NCBI RefSeq assembly: GCF_004570345.1 | Contig: NZ_SPQM01000109.1 | Span: 1 to 16,446 of the forward strand | Direction of reading: 5' to 3' | From: Blastococcus sp. CT_GayMR20 | Lineage (GTDB): Bacteria; Actinomycetota; Actinomycetes; Mycobacteriales; Geodermatophilaceae | DNA: 16,446 nucleotides | Shown here: in pieces, positions 1 to 6,425 of the stretch | Numbering within the stretch: position 1 is the stretch's first letter | Layout: each line of letters begins with the position of its first letter | Notes under the pieces: model-generated | What the model saw: only the letters and a program-made list of their open reading frames with translations | What the model was told of the DNA's origin: nothing | The model's database searches: none | Position numbers and translations under genes: made by a program

Positions 1-47
1 AAAGAACGGGACCGTCTGCAATGACAGCCGACGGATCGGCCGCCAAC

Positions 48-67
48 CATCGGCAGAGCGACCGATT
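48..67. promoter_or_regulatory. 20-bp palindromic operator candidate, site 1
   Basis: The sequence reads CATCGGCAGAGCGACCGATT. Its outer half-sites ATCGG and CCGAT are inverted around a fixed centre. The first 19 bases are identical to site 2 at 1002-1021, while the flanking DNA is unrelated, so this is not a simple duplication. It lies just downstream of the broken regulator gene (stop at 89-91). If functional, it would serve a gene to the left of the window. Which protein binds it is unknown. Confidence 0.6.
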
Positions 68-88
68 CGCAGCCGGCGTCGGATCGGC

Positions 89-897
89 TCAGGGCCCTCC
101 TGTCAGCCCCGGCGGGATGCGCAGCCCGTCGCGGAGGGCGCGGACCGCGGCGGCCGTGAGATCGCCCGTACGGAGGGCGGTCAGGCTCCGCCCGAGGGAG
201 TCGGCCACCGCCTCCATGCCGAGGTGCAGCGCCTGCCCGAGGGCCCGGACGTCGGTCACGCCCTCGACGAGCAGTCCCAGGACCCGGAGGTCCACGGGGG
301 TGAGGCCGCGCAGGTCGCCGGGTGGGCACAGGAGCCGGTGCCCGGTGCAGGGGCGAGGAACGTGGTGTACGCGTCGTTGTCCGCCAACTCGTCCGCGGCG
401 ACCGCGAGGACCGGTGAACCCGGCGCCAGCAGGCGGTCGTCGGGCAGACCCGGTAGCGGCAGGACGTCGCCCCCGCGGGTGAGCACGACACCGGCGCTGG
501 CCCGTCCGATGACCAGGGCCGTCTCGGCGATCTCCCGGGTCCGGTCCAGGTCGTCGGCGATGACTGCGGTGACGGCTGCGACGATCCTCCGGTCGGGCGG
601 GTTCGGCCGCGAGGGATCGGCGCAGAGCAGGCTGAGGAAGCCGACGTGCCGCCCGTCCGTCGTGAAGAGGCCGCCCGCCACGCCCTGACGGAAACCTGCC
701 GGGAGCAGGTGGTCCGCCCACGCGCGGACCTCGGTCAGCGGGCCCGGGATCTCGCTGGCCAGCATCGGCAGCCGGCGCCGGTCGAGCCCGAGCTGGTCCA
801 CCTCCTCGTCGGCCTCCGGACGGCCGAAGTAGTTGCGGAGAGGCGCGGCCGCGAACTCCGACCGCAGCCCCGGAGGCTCGGGTTCACTCCCGCTCAT
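89..897 (-). pseudogene. GAF-like/LuxR-HTH regulator, frame broken in the middle
   Basis: Starting from ATG at 897-895 (upstream GAGGAAGG), one frame gives about 185 residues of a GAF-like sensor region, including ADHLLPAGFRQGVAGGLF, then GVVLTRGGDVLPLPGLPDD, and ending near APAPGTG. That frame runs into a stop at 256. The next part of the family pattern, LRGLTPVDLRVLGLLVEG followed by VRALRDGLRIPPGL, continues in a different frame down to a stop at 89. It is a LuxR-type HTH. The frames change at roughly 325-350, and the span of 809 nt is not a multiple of three. From memory of related actinobacterial GAF-LuxR proteins, the linker here also looks short, so a deletion with frameshift fits better than one miscalled base, though a sequencing error is not excluded. 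The HTH has diverged: the usual CSNRQIA stretch is replaced by VTDVRALG. Before decay it probably was a DNA-binding stress regulator, perhaps of the local palindromes. Confidence 0.7.
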
Positions 898-901
898 CCC
901 C

Positions 902-985
902 GCTGGCCCACCTTCCTCGGGAGACGACGAGGGTGCGCGCGATCTGCCTGTTCGAGCAACCCTCCACGACGTCAAGGGTGCGGGG
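902..985 (-). pseudogene. Remnant of a second LuxR-type HTH domain
   Basis: Read on the minus strand from 976 to 902, 25 codons encode LDVVEGCSNRQIARTLVV followed by SRGRWAS. This matches the core of actinobacterial LuxR HTHs, in which VAEGCSNRQIARxLVV is followed by a turn and a TVASHV-like recognition helix. In the last seven codons the helix has lost its pattern in a way a small indel would explain. There is no intact sensor domain upstream and no complete HTH downstream. The remnant ends within five bases of the start codon of the next regulator, whose ribosome binding site lies inside it. I read it as a fossil of a sibling regulator gene. Confidence 0.5.
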
Positions 986-1001
986 ACGTCCCGGCGTCCG
1001 A

Positions 1002-1021
1002 CATCGGCAGAGCGACCGATG
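1002..1021. promoter_or_regulatory. 20-bp palindromic operator candidate, site 2
   Basis: The sequence reads CATCGGCAGAGCGACCGATG. It lies 105 bp upstream of the start of the broken regulator (897, minus) and about 250 bp upstream of clpC (1270, plus). A role in autoregulation of the regulator gene would fit, but this is inference. Confidence 0.65.
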
Positions 1022-1187
1022 CGCCCATGTGCTCGGAGCCCCTCCGCGACCCGGACAGCGATCGGTCGTGGCAACCGACGCCTGCGACGCCACGCCTGCC
1101 AGGTGACGGATCTCGTCGCCGAGGGACATGCGCGCGGACGGTGACTGCGGTGATCTCGGTGGTCGGGTCCGCCTCGCCGGACGGCCG

Positions 1188-1207
1188 CCTCGGCAGGATG
1201 ACCGATG
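1188..1207. promoter_or_regulatory. Weaker 20-bp operator candidate, site 6, upstream of clpC
   Basis: The sequence reads CCTCGGCAGGATGACCGATG. The right half-site GACCGATG is intact; the left half has one change (CCTCGG instead of CATCGG) and the centre differs at a few positions. It ends 62 bp before the clpC start codon, a distance similar to the other sites. It is less certain than the other five because it matches the consensus imperfectly. Confidence 0.45.
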
Positions 1208-1269
1208 GAGATCCCGTTCCGCGAGGAGTAGGGCAGTAGGGACCACGCCACTCCCGGGACGGATGAGCG

Positions 1270-3795
1270 ATGACCAGCGGATACTTCCCAGGCCCCTACG
1301 GCAGCCCCTTCGACGACTTCTTCGGCCGCTACATGGGCGGCCCTCGCCAGCCGCGCCAGCGCGTCGACATCACCCAGTTCCTCAGTGAGCAGGCCCGGGA
1401 ACTGGTGAACGCGGCCGCGCGCCGGGCCGCCGAGGTGGGCAGCCCGGACCTCGACACCGACCACCTGCTGTGGGCGATGACCGAGGAGGGGCCCACCCGG
1501 CAGCTGATCGGCCGCGCGGGAGCGGATCCGGCGCAGCTGCGCGCCGAGCTCGACGGCGTGCCGCGTCGCGGCGAGCCGCGCGCCGAGACGCCGGCGCTGA
1601 CCCCGGCGGCCAAGCGCGCCCTCCTCGACGCCCACCAGATCTCCCGGGCGCTGGGCTCCACCTACATCGGCCCCGAACACCTGCTGTTCGCGCTGGCGGT
1701 CAACCCGGACTCGCCGGGCGGGCGTCTCCTGCGCCATCGGGGCGTCACGCCGGAGGCGCTGCAGCAGGCCGCCATCGGCGCAGGCGGCGGCCAGGGCGGG
1801 GCCGGCCGGCCCCCGTCGAGCACCCCGACGCTGGACGAGTACGGCCGGGACCTGACCGCGATGGCCCGCAACGGTGAGATCGACCCCGTGATCGGCCGGG
1901 AGCAGGAGATCGAGCAGACCGTCGAGGTGCTCTCCCGGCGACGCAAGAACAACCCCGTGCTCATCGGGGAGGCCGGCGTCGGCAAGACCGCGATCGTCGA
2001 GGGGATCGCCGCCCAGATCGCCGAGGGCGACGTCCCGGAGACCCTCCGCGGCCGCCGGGTGGTCGAGATCGACCTGACCGGACTGGTCGCCGGCACCCGC
2101 TACCGCGGCGACTTCGAGGAGCGGCTGAAGAAGGTCATCGACGAGATCCGGGAGCACAGCGACGAGGTCATCGCCTTCATCGACGAACTGCACACCGTCG
2201 TCGGGGCAGGCGCCTCCGAGGGGTCCGGCGGTGCCGGCAACATGCTCAAGCCGGCCCTCGCCCGCGGGGAGCTGCACATCATCGGCGCCACGACCCTGGA
2301 CGAGTACCGGCGCAACATCGAGAAGGACGCCGCGCTGGAGCGCCGGTTCCAACCGATCCTGGTGGCCGAGCCCAGCATCGAGGACACGGTGCAGATCCTG
2401 TGCGGGCTGCGTGACCGCTACGAGGCCCACCACCAGGTGCGGTTCACCGACGAGGCCGTCGTCGCGGCCGTGGAGCTCTCCGACCGCTACATCCCCGACC
2501 GCCACCTGCCCGACAAGGCGATCGACCTCATCGACCAGGCGGGGGCACGCGTGCGCCGCCGGGTGAAGATGCCCCCGACCGACCTGCGTGGCCTGGAGCA
2601 CGAGGTGGAGCGGCTGCAGCGGGAGAAGGACCAGGCGGTCGCGGCCGAGCAGTACGAGCGGGCCTCCGAGCTCCGCGACCAGGTCGCCGAGGCCCAGCAG
2701 CGGCTCGAGCAGGCCCGGGACGGCGGCGGCGAAGGTCCAGGTGTCCCCGAAGTGGGTGTCGAGGACATCGCCGAGGTGGTGTCCCGCGCCACCGGCATCC
2801 CGGTCAGCCAGCTCACCCAGGAAGAGATGGAGCGGCTGCTCGACCTCGAGCAGCGCCTGCACGAGCGGGTGGTCGGGCAGGACGAGGCGGTCGAGGTCGT
2901 CGCCGAGGCGGTGCGCCGCTCCCGTGTCGGCCTCGGCGACCCGGATCGGCCGATCGGCAGCTTCCTCTTCCTGGGCCCGACCGGCGTGGGCAAGACCGAG
3001 TTGGCGCGGGCCCTCGCCGAGGCGCTCTTCGGCGACGAGACCCGGATGATCCGGCTGGACATGAGCGAGTTCCAGGAGCGGCACACGGTCAGCCGGCTGG
3101 TCGGGTCCCCGCCCGGATTCGTGGGGTACGAGGACGCCGGGCAGCTGACCGAGGCGGTGCGCCGCCGGCCGTACTCGGTGGTGCTCTTCGACGAGATCGA
3201 GAAGGCCCACCCCGACGTCTTCAACACCCTGCTACAGGTGCTCGACGACGGCCGGCTGACCGACTCCCAGGGCCGGACCGCCGACTTCCGCAACGCGGTC
3301 ATCATCATGACCAGCAACCTCGGGTCGGAGCTGATCGTCGGGCGACGCGGGCCGCTCGGGTTCGGCAGCAGCACCGCGCACGAGTCCAACGCCGACCTGC
3401 GCGACCAGGTGATGCGCCGGCTGCGGGAGGCGTTCCGCCCGGAATTCCTCAATCGGATCGACGAGATCGTGGTGTTCCAGCAGCTGGACGCCACCCAGCT
3501 GGAGCGGATCACCGAACTGATGCTCGACGAGACCCGCCGACGGCTGCGGGGGCAGGGCATCGAGGTCGAGTTCGACCCGGAGGCGGTCACCTGGCTCGCC
3601 GAGCGCGGGTTCGAACCGCGCTTCGGCGCCCGACCGCTGCGCCGGGCCATCCAGCGCGAGGTGGACAGCCGGCTCTCCCGGCTGATGCTCGACGGCCGGG
3701 TGCGCAGCGGCCATCGGGTTCGCGTCGTGGTCCGGGACGGGGACCTCGACCTCGAGGTCGAGGACGTGCGGGAGGCCGCGGCGGCGCAGGCGTGA
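1270..3795 (+). CDS. clpC: ClpC-type AAA+ unfoldase (Clp protease ATP-binding subunit)
   Basis: This 841-residue two-ring AAA+ protein would unfold proteins for ClpP in the cytoplasm. In order it has a leader rich in Gly, Pro and aromatics (about 1-34), a Clp N-domain repeat pair (about 35-170), a first AAA module with Walker A GEAGVGKT (233-240) and Walker B FIDE (303-306), a UVR-like coiled coil (about 445-480), a second AAA module with Walker A GPTGVGKT (569-576) and Walker B LFDE (639-642), and a C-terminal small domain. The UVR segment and the short middle region favour ClpC over ClpB. An LGF tripeptide (696-698) sits where ClpP-docking loops occur, so partnership with ClpP is likely. 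The leader differs from the MFERFT-type start of housekeeping ClpC, which suggests an additional stress-linked paralogue. ATG at 1270 has only a weak upstream purine stretch. Two palindromic sites lie upstream. Confidence 0.93.
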   Translation: MTSGYFPGPYGSPFDDFFGRYMGGPRQPRQRVDITQFLSEQARELVNAAARRAAEVGSPDLDTDHLLWAMTEEGPTRQLIGRAGADPAQLRAELDGVPRRGEPRAETPALTPAAKRALLDAHQISRALGSTYIGPEHLLFALAVNPDSPGGRLLRHRGVTPEALQQAAIGAGGGQGGAGRPPSSTPTLDEYGRDLTAMARNGEIDPVIGREQEIEQTVEVLSRRRKNNPVLIGEAGVGKTAIVEGIAAQIAEGDVPETLRGRRVVEIDLTGLVAGTRYRGDFEERLKKVIDEIREHSDEVIAFIDELHTVVGAGASEGSGGAGNMLKPALARGELHIIGATTLDEYRRNIEKDAALERRFQPILVAEPSIEDTVQILCGLRDRYEAHHQVRFTDEAVVAAVELSDRYIPDRHLPDKAIDLIDQAGARVRRRVKMPPTDLRGLEHEVERLQREKDQAVAAEQYERASELRDQVAEAQQRLEQARDGGGEGPGVPEVGVEDIAEVVSRATGIPVSQLTQEEMERLLDLEQRLHERVVGQDEAVEVVAEAVRRSRVGLGDPDRPIGSFLFLGPTGVGKTELARALAEALFGDETRMIRLDMSEFQERHTVSRLVGSPPGFVGYEDAGQLTEAVRRRPYSVVLFDEIEKAHPDVFNTLLQVLDDGRLTDSQGRTADFRNAVIIMTSNLGSELIVGRRGPLGFGSSTAHESNADLRDQVMRRLREAFRPEFLNRIDEIVVFQQLDATQLERITELMLDETRRRLRGQGIEVEFDPEAVTWLAERGFEPRFGARPLRRAIQREVDSRLSRLMLDGRVRSGHRVRVVVRDGDLDLEVEDVREAAAAQA

Positions 3796-3866
3796 GCGGT
3801 CGTCCCCGGTGTCCCGTGCCGACTCCAGGGGAGGCCCGGAACCGACGCGGCGAGGGGCCGTCCAGG

Positions 3867-4085
3867 TCAGACGAGCCCCTCGTTGTGGGGCTCGATGCTG
3901 GCCGAGGGATCCACTCCGTCGTCGGCGGCCGGCTGGACGGGTCCTTCGCCCGGCTCCGAGCCGGAGCCGGCGGCGGTGTTGCGGGACGACCGCTCCGGAT
4001 CGGTCACGTCCGTGGTCGTCGGTGCCTGGCCGATGCGCTTGGCGGCCGGCCCGGTTCCGGTCTCCTCCAGCTCTGACTCGCTCAC
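3867..4085 (-). CDS. Small acidic, probably disordered protein of unknown function
   Basis: I do not recognise a family. From GTG at 4085-4083 the gene gives 72 residues, starting VSESELEETGTGPAAKRIGQ, rich in Glu, Asp, Ser, Pro and Gly, with no hydrophobic stretch, so it is probably a soluble disordered protein. I chose this start because GGAGGAG lies just before it; a GTG at 4121 in the same frame would add 12 residues but has a poorer ribosome binding site. It is divergent from the winged-helix-like gene at 4377, with palindromic site 3 between them, and it ends in a hairpin shared with the 3' side of clpC. Codon third positions are less biased than in the neighbours, so the call is moderate. 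Confidence 0.5.
   Translation of the reverse strand: MSESELEETGTGPAAKRIGQAPTTTDVTDPERSSRNTAAGSGSEPGEGPVQPAADDGVDPSASIEPHNEGLV
3872..3894. terminator. Hairpin between convergent clpC and the small acidic gene
   Basis: Perfect 8-bp arms CGAGCCCC (3872-3879) and GGGGCTCG (3887-3894) enclose a 7-nt loop. The hairpin is 77 bp past the clpC stop and overlaps the last codons of the minus-strand gene. There is no T-run on either strand, so it would be a non-canonical, possibly bidirectional terminator of the kind often proposed in high-GC actinobacteria. Confidence 0.4.
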
Positions 4086-4264
4086 AACTCCTCCATCCAG
4101 TTCCTTCGATGCAGTGATCACGCAGTGGGCTCCACGAGCTCGGGGAGGCCCGCGCGATGGCCGAGGGGGTGGGCGGTCGGCGGTCCGGCGCGGACGCCGG
4201 CGCCGGTCCTACCTCGGTCCTGGCGCCCTGTGCTGCCAGCCTGGAGGACGCCGCCGTGGGAAGC

Positions 4265-4284
4265 CATCGGCAGAGCTGCCGATG
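4265..4284. promoter_or_regulatory. 20-bp palindromic operator candidate, site 3
   Basis: The sequence reads CATCGGCAGAGCTGCCGATG. Its arms CATCGGCAG and CTGCCGATG are perfectly inverted except for the central two bases. It lies 92 bp before the start of the gene at 4377 (plus) and about 180 bp before the acidic-protein gene (minus), so it could serve either or both. Confidence 0.7.
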
Positions 4285-4376
4285 TGCGCCCGCCGTCCGG
4301 GTACCGATGCGGAAGCCGGGTATGCCTCCCGCGCCGCCGACCGCGGTGTCGAGCTGCCGTCCCGGGAAGGACCACC

Positions 4377-4616
4377 ATGCGCGTCGAAGACCTGTCGCGG
4401 GAAGACGCCGCGGTCTACCGGGCCGTGGCCGAGGTGGAGGTCGGTGCCGGTGCCCCGCATCTGAGCGACATCGCTCGTCGCGCCGGCCTGGACCTGGATC
4501 GGACGCGGGCCGCGGTCCACCGCCTGCTGCACAGCGAGCCGAAGATCCTGCACGAGGTACCGGACACGAGCCGGACCGATCTGGGGCCGGTGTACGAACT
4601 GGCGCCGCGGACCTGA
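4377..4616 (+). CDS. Small winged-helix-like protein, 79 residues
   Basis: Residues about 26-48 (PHLSDIARRAGLDLDRTRAA followed by VHRLL) look like a helix-turn-helix, and the C-terminal part ending VYELAPRT could form a wing, as in small MarR/ArsR-like folds. The whole protein would be one DNA- or protein-binding domain with no sensor. ATG at 4377 is preceded by GGAAGG six bases upstream, a good ribosome binding site. It stands alone on the plus strand and is convergent with the DUF2795 gene. Palindromic site 3 is 92 bp upstream, which places it in the putative regulon. The function is not known to me; DNA binding is inferred from the HTH-like pattern only. Confidence 0.7.
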   Translation: MRVEDLSREDAAVYRAVAEVEVGAGAPHLSDIARRAGLDLDRTRAAVHRLLHSEPKILHEVPDTSRTDLGPVYELAPRT

Positions 4617-4685
4617 CTCCTCAGGCAGGTCAGCAGACCGGCCCCCAGGAGTCGGCCGTCGGTGCCGGGTGCCGTCGACCCGGTG

Positions 4686-4970
4686 CTACCGGGGCTCGCG
4701 CATGTGCTCGGCGACTCCCGCGGGGGCGTGCGTGCTGGCCTGCTCGGCCGCCCGGCTCGCCGACCGGCCCGCCCCGGGGTCGACGGGCACCGACCGCACC
4801 ACCTCCGCACGGTTGCGGTACTCGACCGGCGGGATGGCCCGCAGGCTGCGGACCACCGCATCGGGTGCGCCCGCCCGCTCGGCGGCGGCGACCAGCACCT
4901 CCTTGCCGGCCGGGTAGTCGACGTCCACCAGGTACTGCAGGACCTGGTCGGGGGTGGTCGCATCGGTCAC
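4686..4970 (-). CDS. DUF2795 family protein
   Basis: The first 65 residues match the DUF2795 pattern: VLQYLVDVDYPAGKEVLVAA, then AERAGAPDAVVRSLRAIPP and EYRNRAEVVRSV. The family is a small helical domain of unknown biochemical role, common in actinobacteria and often near stress genes. The remaining 29 residues are Ala/Arg-rich and probably unstructured. GTG at 4970-4968 is preceded by AGGAAGG with 8-base spacing. It is the last gene of a minus-strand operon, 34 bases after the DUF2267 fusion gene. Expression is probably driven from the promoter upstream of 6166. Confidence 0.85.
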   Translation of the reverse strand: MTDATTPDQVLQYLVDVDYPAGKEVLVAAAERAGAPDAVVRSLRAIPPVEYRNRAEVVRSVPVDPGAGRSASRAAEQASTHAPAGVAEHMREPR

Positions 4971-5004
4971 GGGGATTGCCTTCCTGGTCGGGGCCCTCGG
5001 GGGG

Positions 5005-5721
5005 TCAGCCGTGGGACCCGACCGCGGCGATCGCCGCGTCGATCCGCCGGGCGAGGTCGACGTCCATGTCGGTCACGCGGTCGAGCGAATGCGTCCAGAC
5101 CTCGAAGGTGACCGTGTCCTGCAGTTGCTCGACGCGCGCGTGGTGGGTCATGTCCAGCTCGGCGCGGGCGACGGCGTCGCGCAGTGGCCGATGCCGGTCG
5201 GGCGGGAGCACGACGGTGCGCCGCAGCCGGTGTTCATCACCCTCCCAGCCCTCCAGGGCCGCGAGCGCGCGGTCGATCTCATCCCGCTCGAGCAGTCGCG
5301 GGGTCAGCCCGATCAGCACCCCGGAACCGCGTGGCGGAACCCCCTGGTCGATCGGTGCGAACAGCTCCTCAGCGTCCGGCAGTCGCCGGGCGAGGACGCC
5401 GGCCACCTCCGGTTCGGAGCCGGCCAGTGTGGAGAGGACCGCCTGGGTGTAGAACCGGGCCCGCTCGGCCGGGCATCCGGACCCGGCGCTCACCGCGGAG
5501 ACCAGGGCGGCGCCGCTGTCGGGGTGCACGGACTGCGCCTGGGTCTCAGCGGCGCCGCGGAGGGAGCCGGGCAGGACCGCGGCCAGCCGGTCGCGGTCGG
5601 GCTCCTCCAGTGACGCGGCCACTGCGGCGATGACCGCCTCCACCGCCCGGCGAGCCTCCTCGGTGTCGGCCGCGCCGAGCTGCGCTCCCACGGTCTGGAC
5701 GAACGTCGCGTACTGGATCAC
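5005..5721 (-). CDS. DUF2267 domain fused to a pterin-4a-carbinolamine dehydratase-like domain
   Basis: The N-terminal half of this 238-residue protein follows DUF2267: MIQYATFVQTVGAQLG, then RAVEAVIAAVAASLEEPDRD and LAAVLPGSL. Residues about 138-232 follow the pterin-carbinolamine dehydratase (PCD/DCoH) fold: LTPRLLERDEIDRALAAL, GWEGDEHRLRRTVVL, then DMTHHARV, VTFEVWTHSLDRVTDMD and LARRIDA. The family's catalytic histidines appear conserved as His193, His194 and His211. The Pro after the His pair is Ala, and the usual aromatic a few residues on is Gln, so activity is uncertain. PCDs dehydrate 4a-hydroxytetrahydropterin; no aromatic hydroxylase is visible nearby, so another use of the fold is possible. 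It follows the first DUF2267 gene by 67 bases and precedes DUF2795. The start encodes MIQYATF, matching the MDYATF start of its neighbour. Confidence 0.8.
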   Translation of the reverse strand: MIQYATFVQTVGAQLGAADTEEARRAVEAVIAAVAASLEEPDRDRLAAVLPGSLRGAAETQAQSVHPDSGAALVSAVSAGSGCPAERARFYTQAVLSTLAGSEPEVAGVLARRLPDAEELFAPIDQGVPPRGSGVLIGLTPRLLERDEIDRALAALEGWEGDEHRLRRTVVLPPDRHRPLRDAVARAELDMTHHARVEQLQDTVTFEVWTHSLDRVTDMDVDLARRIDAAIAAVGSHG

Positions 5722-5770
5722 CGGGCTCCTCCTGACCTGGTGCGGCCCTGCTCTTCCGGTCGCGGCCGAT

Positions 5771-5794
5771 GCCTGAGCGCGGAGGAGCTCAGGC
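5771..5794. other. Inverted repeat at the end of the first DUF2267 gene
   Basis: Arms GCCTGAG (5771-5777) and CTCAGGC (5788-5794) pair perfectly over a 10-base loop and overlap the stop codon of the first DUF2267 gene. With no T-run and a further gene of the operon downstream, it may be a processing or attenuation hairpin rather than a terminator. Confidence 0.3.
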
Positions 5795-6166
5795 CATCGG
5801 TCCGACCAGCTCCCGGTACTCCTGCGGCAGCTGGGACAGGACGTCGTCGAACTCCCCGGGCGTGACTGCTTCCCGCACCGTGGTCAGGACGGCGACGGCC
5901 CCGCTCCGGGCTTCCTCGGGTCCGACGTCCCCACGTTCCGCGACGCGGCGCACGAACTCGTCGACGCCGAACGCCTCCGCCTCTTCGCGCGGGGGACGCA
6001 AGTCGTCCTGGAGCCGGGCCGGCAACTGCGCGGCGAGGTCCTGGGCCTCACCGCCGCTGATGCGATCGGCGAGGGTCCGCAGGGTGGCGTGCTCGATCCG
6101 CTCCGCTGTCGCCTCTGGCAGCCCGGCCCGCTCGGCCGCGGTCCGCGTGAACGTCGCGTAGTCCAT
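5789..6166 (-). CDS. DUF2267 family protein
   Basis: The 125-residue protein fits DUF2267 over its full length: MDYATFTRTAAERAGLPEAT, then EHATLRTLADRISGGEAQDL, AAQLPARLQDDL, FVRRVAERGDV and VLSQLPQEYRELVGP. It has two related helical halves, each ending in a xxLPxxL/Y motif. The biochemical function of the family is unknown; it recurs in actinobacterial stress and dormancy-type gene clusters. ATG at 6166-6164 is preceded by GGGAG. It is the first gene of a minus-strand operon that continues into the DUF2267-PCD and DUF2795 genes. Palindromic site 4 is 92 bp upstream. Confidence 0.9.
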   Translation of the reverse strand: MDYATFTRTAAERAGLPEATAERIEHATLRTLADRISGGEAQDLAAQLPARLQDDLRPPREEAEAFGVDEFVRRVAERGDVGPEEARSGAVAVLTTVREAVTPGEFDDVLSQLPQEYRELVGPMA

Positions 6167-6257
6167 GTCCGCTCCCGGAGGCGCCGTCGGGCGCCGGTCG
6201 TAGAGATTCCGTCGATCGACCGCGGCTCAGACGCTAGGACCGTTCCTGGCGCGCGGA

Positions 6258-6277
6258 CATCGGTCGATCGGCCGATG
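6258..6277. promoter_or_regulatory. 20-bp palindromic operator candidate, site 4
   Basis: The sequence reads CATCGGTCGATCGGCCGATG, and symmetry extends two bases further on each side (6256-6279) with a single mismatched pair. It lies 92 bp before the DUF2267 start on the minus strand, the same distance as site 3 from its gene, in the divergent region shared with the dehydrogenase operon. Confidence 0.7.
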
Positions 6278-6320
6278 TCGTCCCGGGCGGGGGACCTGCT
6301 CCGCTTCCGGGCCGGCCCCG

Positions 6321-6352
6321 GCCCGGTATCGGCATGTCTGCCGATACCGGGC
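6321..6352. promoter_or_regulatory. Palindromic operator candidate, site 5, with 14-bp perfect arms
   Basis: The 20-bp core at 6327-6346 reads TATCGGCATGTCTGCCGATA. The inverted repeat extends to perfect 14-base arms (6321-6334 and 6339-6352) around a TGTC centre, making it the most symmetrical site in the window. It lies about 80 bp upstream of the GTG start at 6426. It could fold like a terminator stem, but there is no T-run and no gene ends here, so an operator is the better reading. Confidence 0.7.
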
Positions 6353-6425
6353 GCCACGCCGCGCCGGGTGCAATCAAGGGCCCCGGCTCCAGCCGGTGGC
6401 GAGGGGACCATGACGAGGAGGCAGC

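Larger units (their letters stand above)
898..1269. other. Divergent intergenic region between the regulator and clpC
   Basis: This stretch of about 370 bases holds no intact gene. It contains the LuxR HTH remnant next to the regulator start and two copies of the 20-bp palindrome (1002-1021, and a weaker one at 1188-1207). I saw no HAIR/HspR element (CTTGAGT-N7-ACTCAAG) and no CIRCE element, so the two best-known heat-shock repressors have no visible site here. A long minus-strand reading frame covers most of the region, but outside the remnant it has no recognisable protein pattern. Confidence 0.6.

Noticed and set aside
1045..1075. GATCGGTCGTGGCAACCGAC as a further operator copy
   Set aside because: The right half-site is shifted by one base and its last bases do not match; symmetry is poor.
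2943..2960. ATCGGCCGATCGGCAG-like sequence resembling the operator
   Set aside because: It lies in the clpC coding region, encodes the conserved DRPIGS stretch, and lacks the correct 20-bp spacing.
256..3210. Very long minus-strand open frame across clpC
   Set aside because: Only its first-gene part (897 down to about 340) has protein character; the rest mirrors the codon bias of clpC and shows no family pattern.
5750..5772. GGCCGATG half-site upstream of the DUF2267-PCD gene
   Set aside because: No left half-site at the required distance; one half of such a GC-rich motif is expected by chance.
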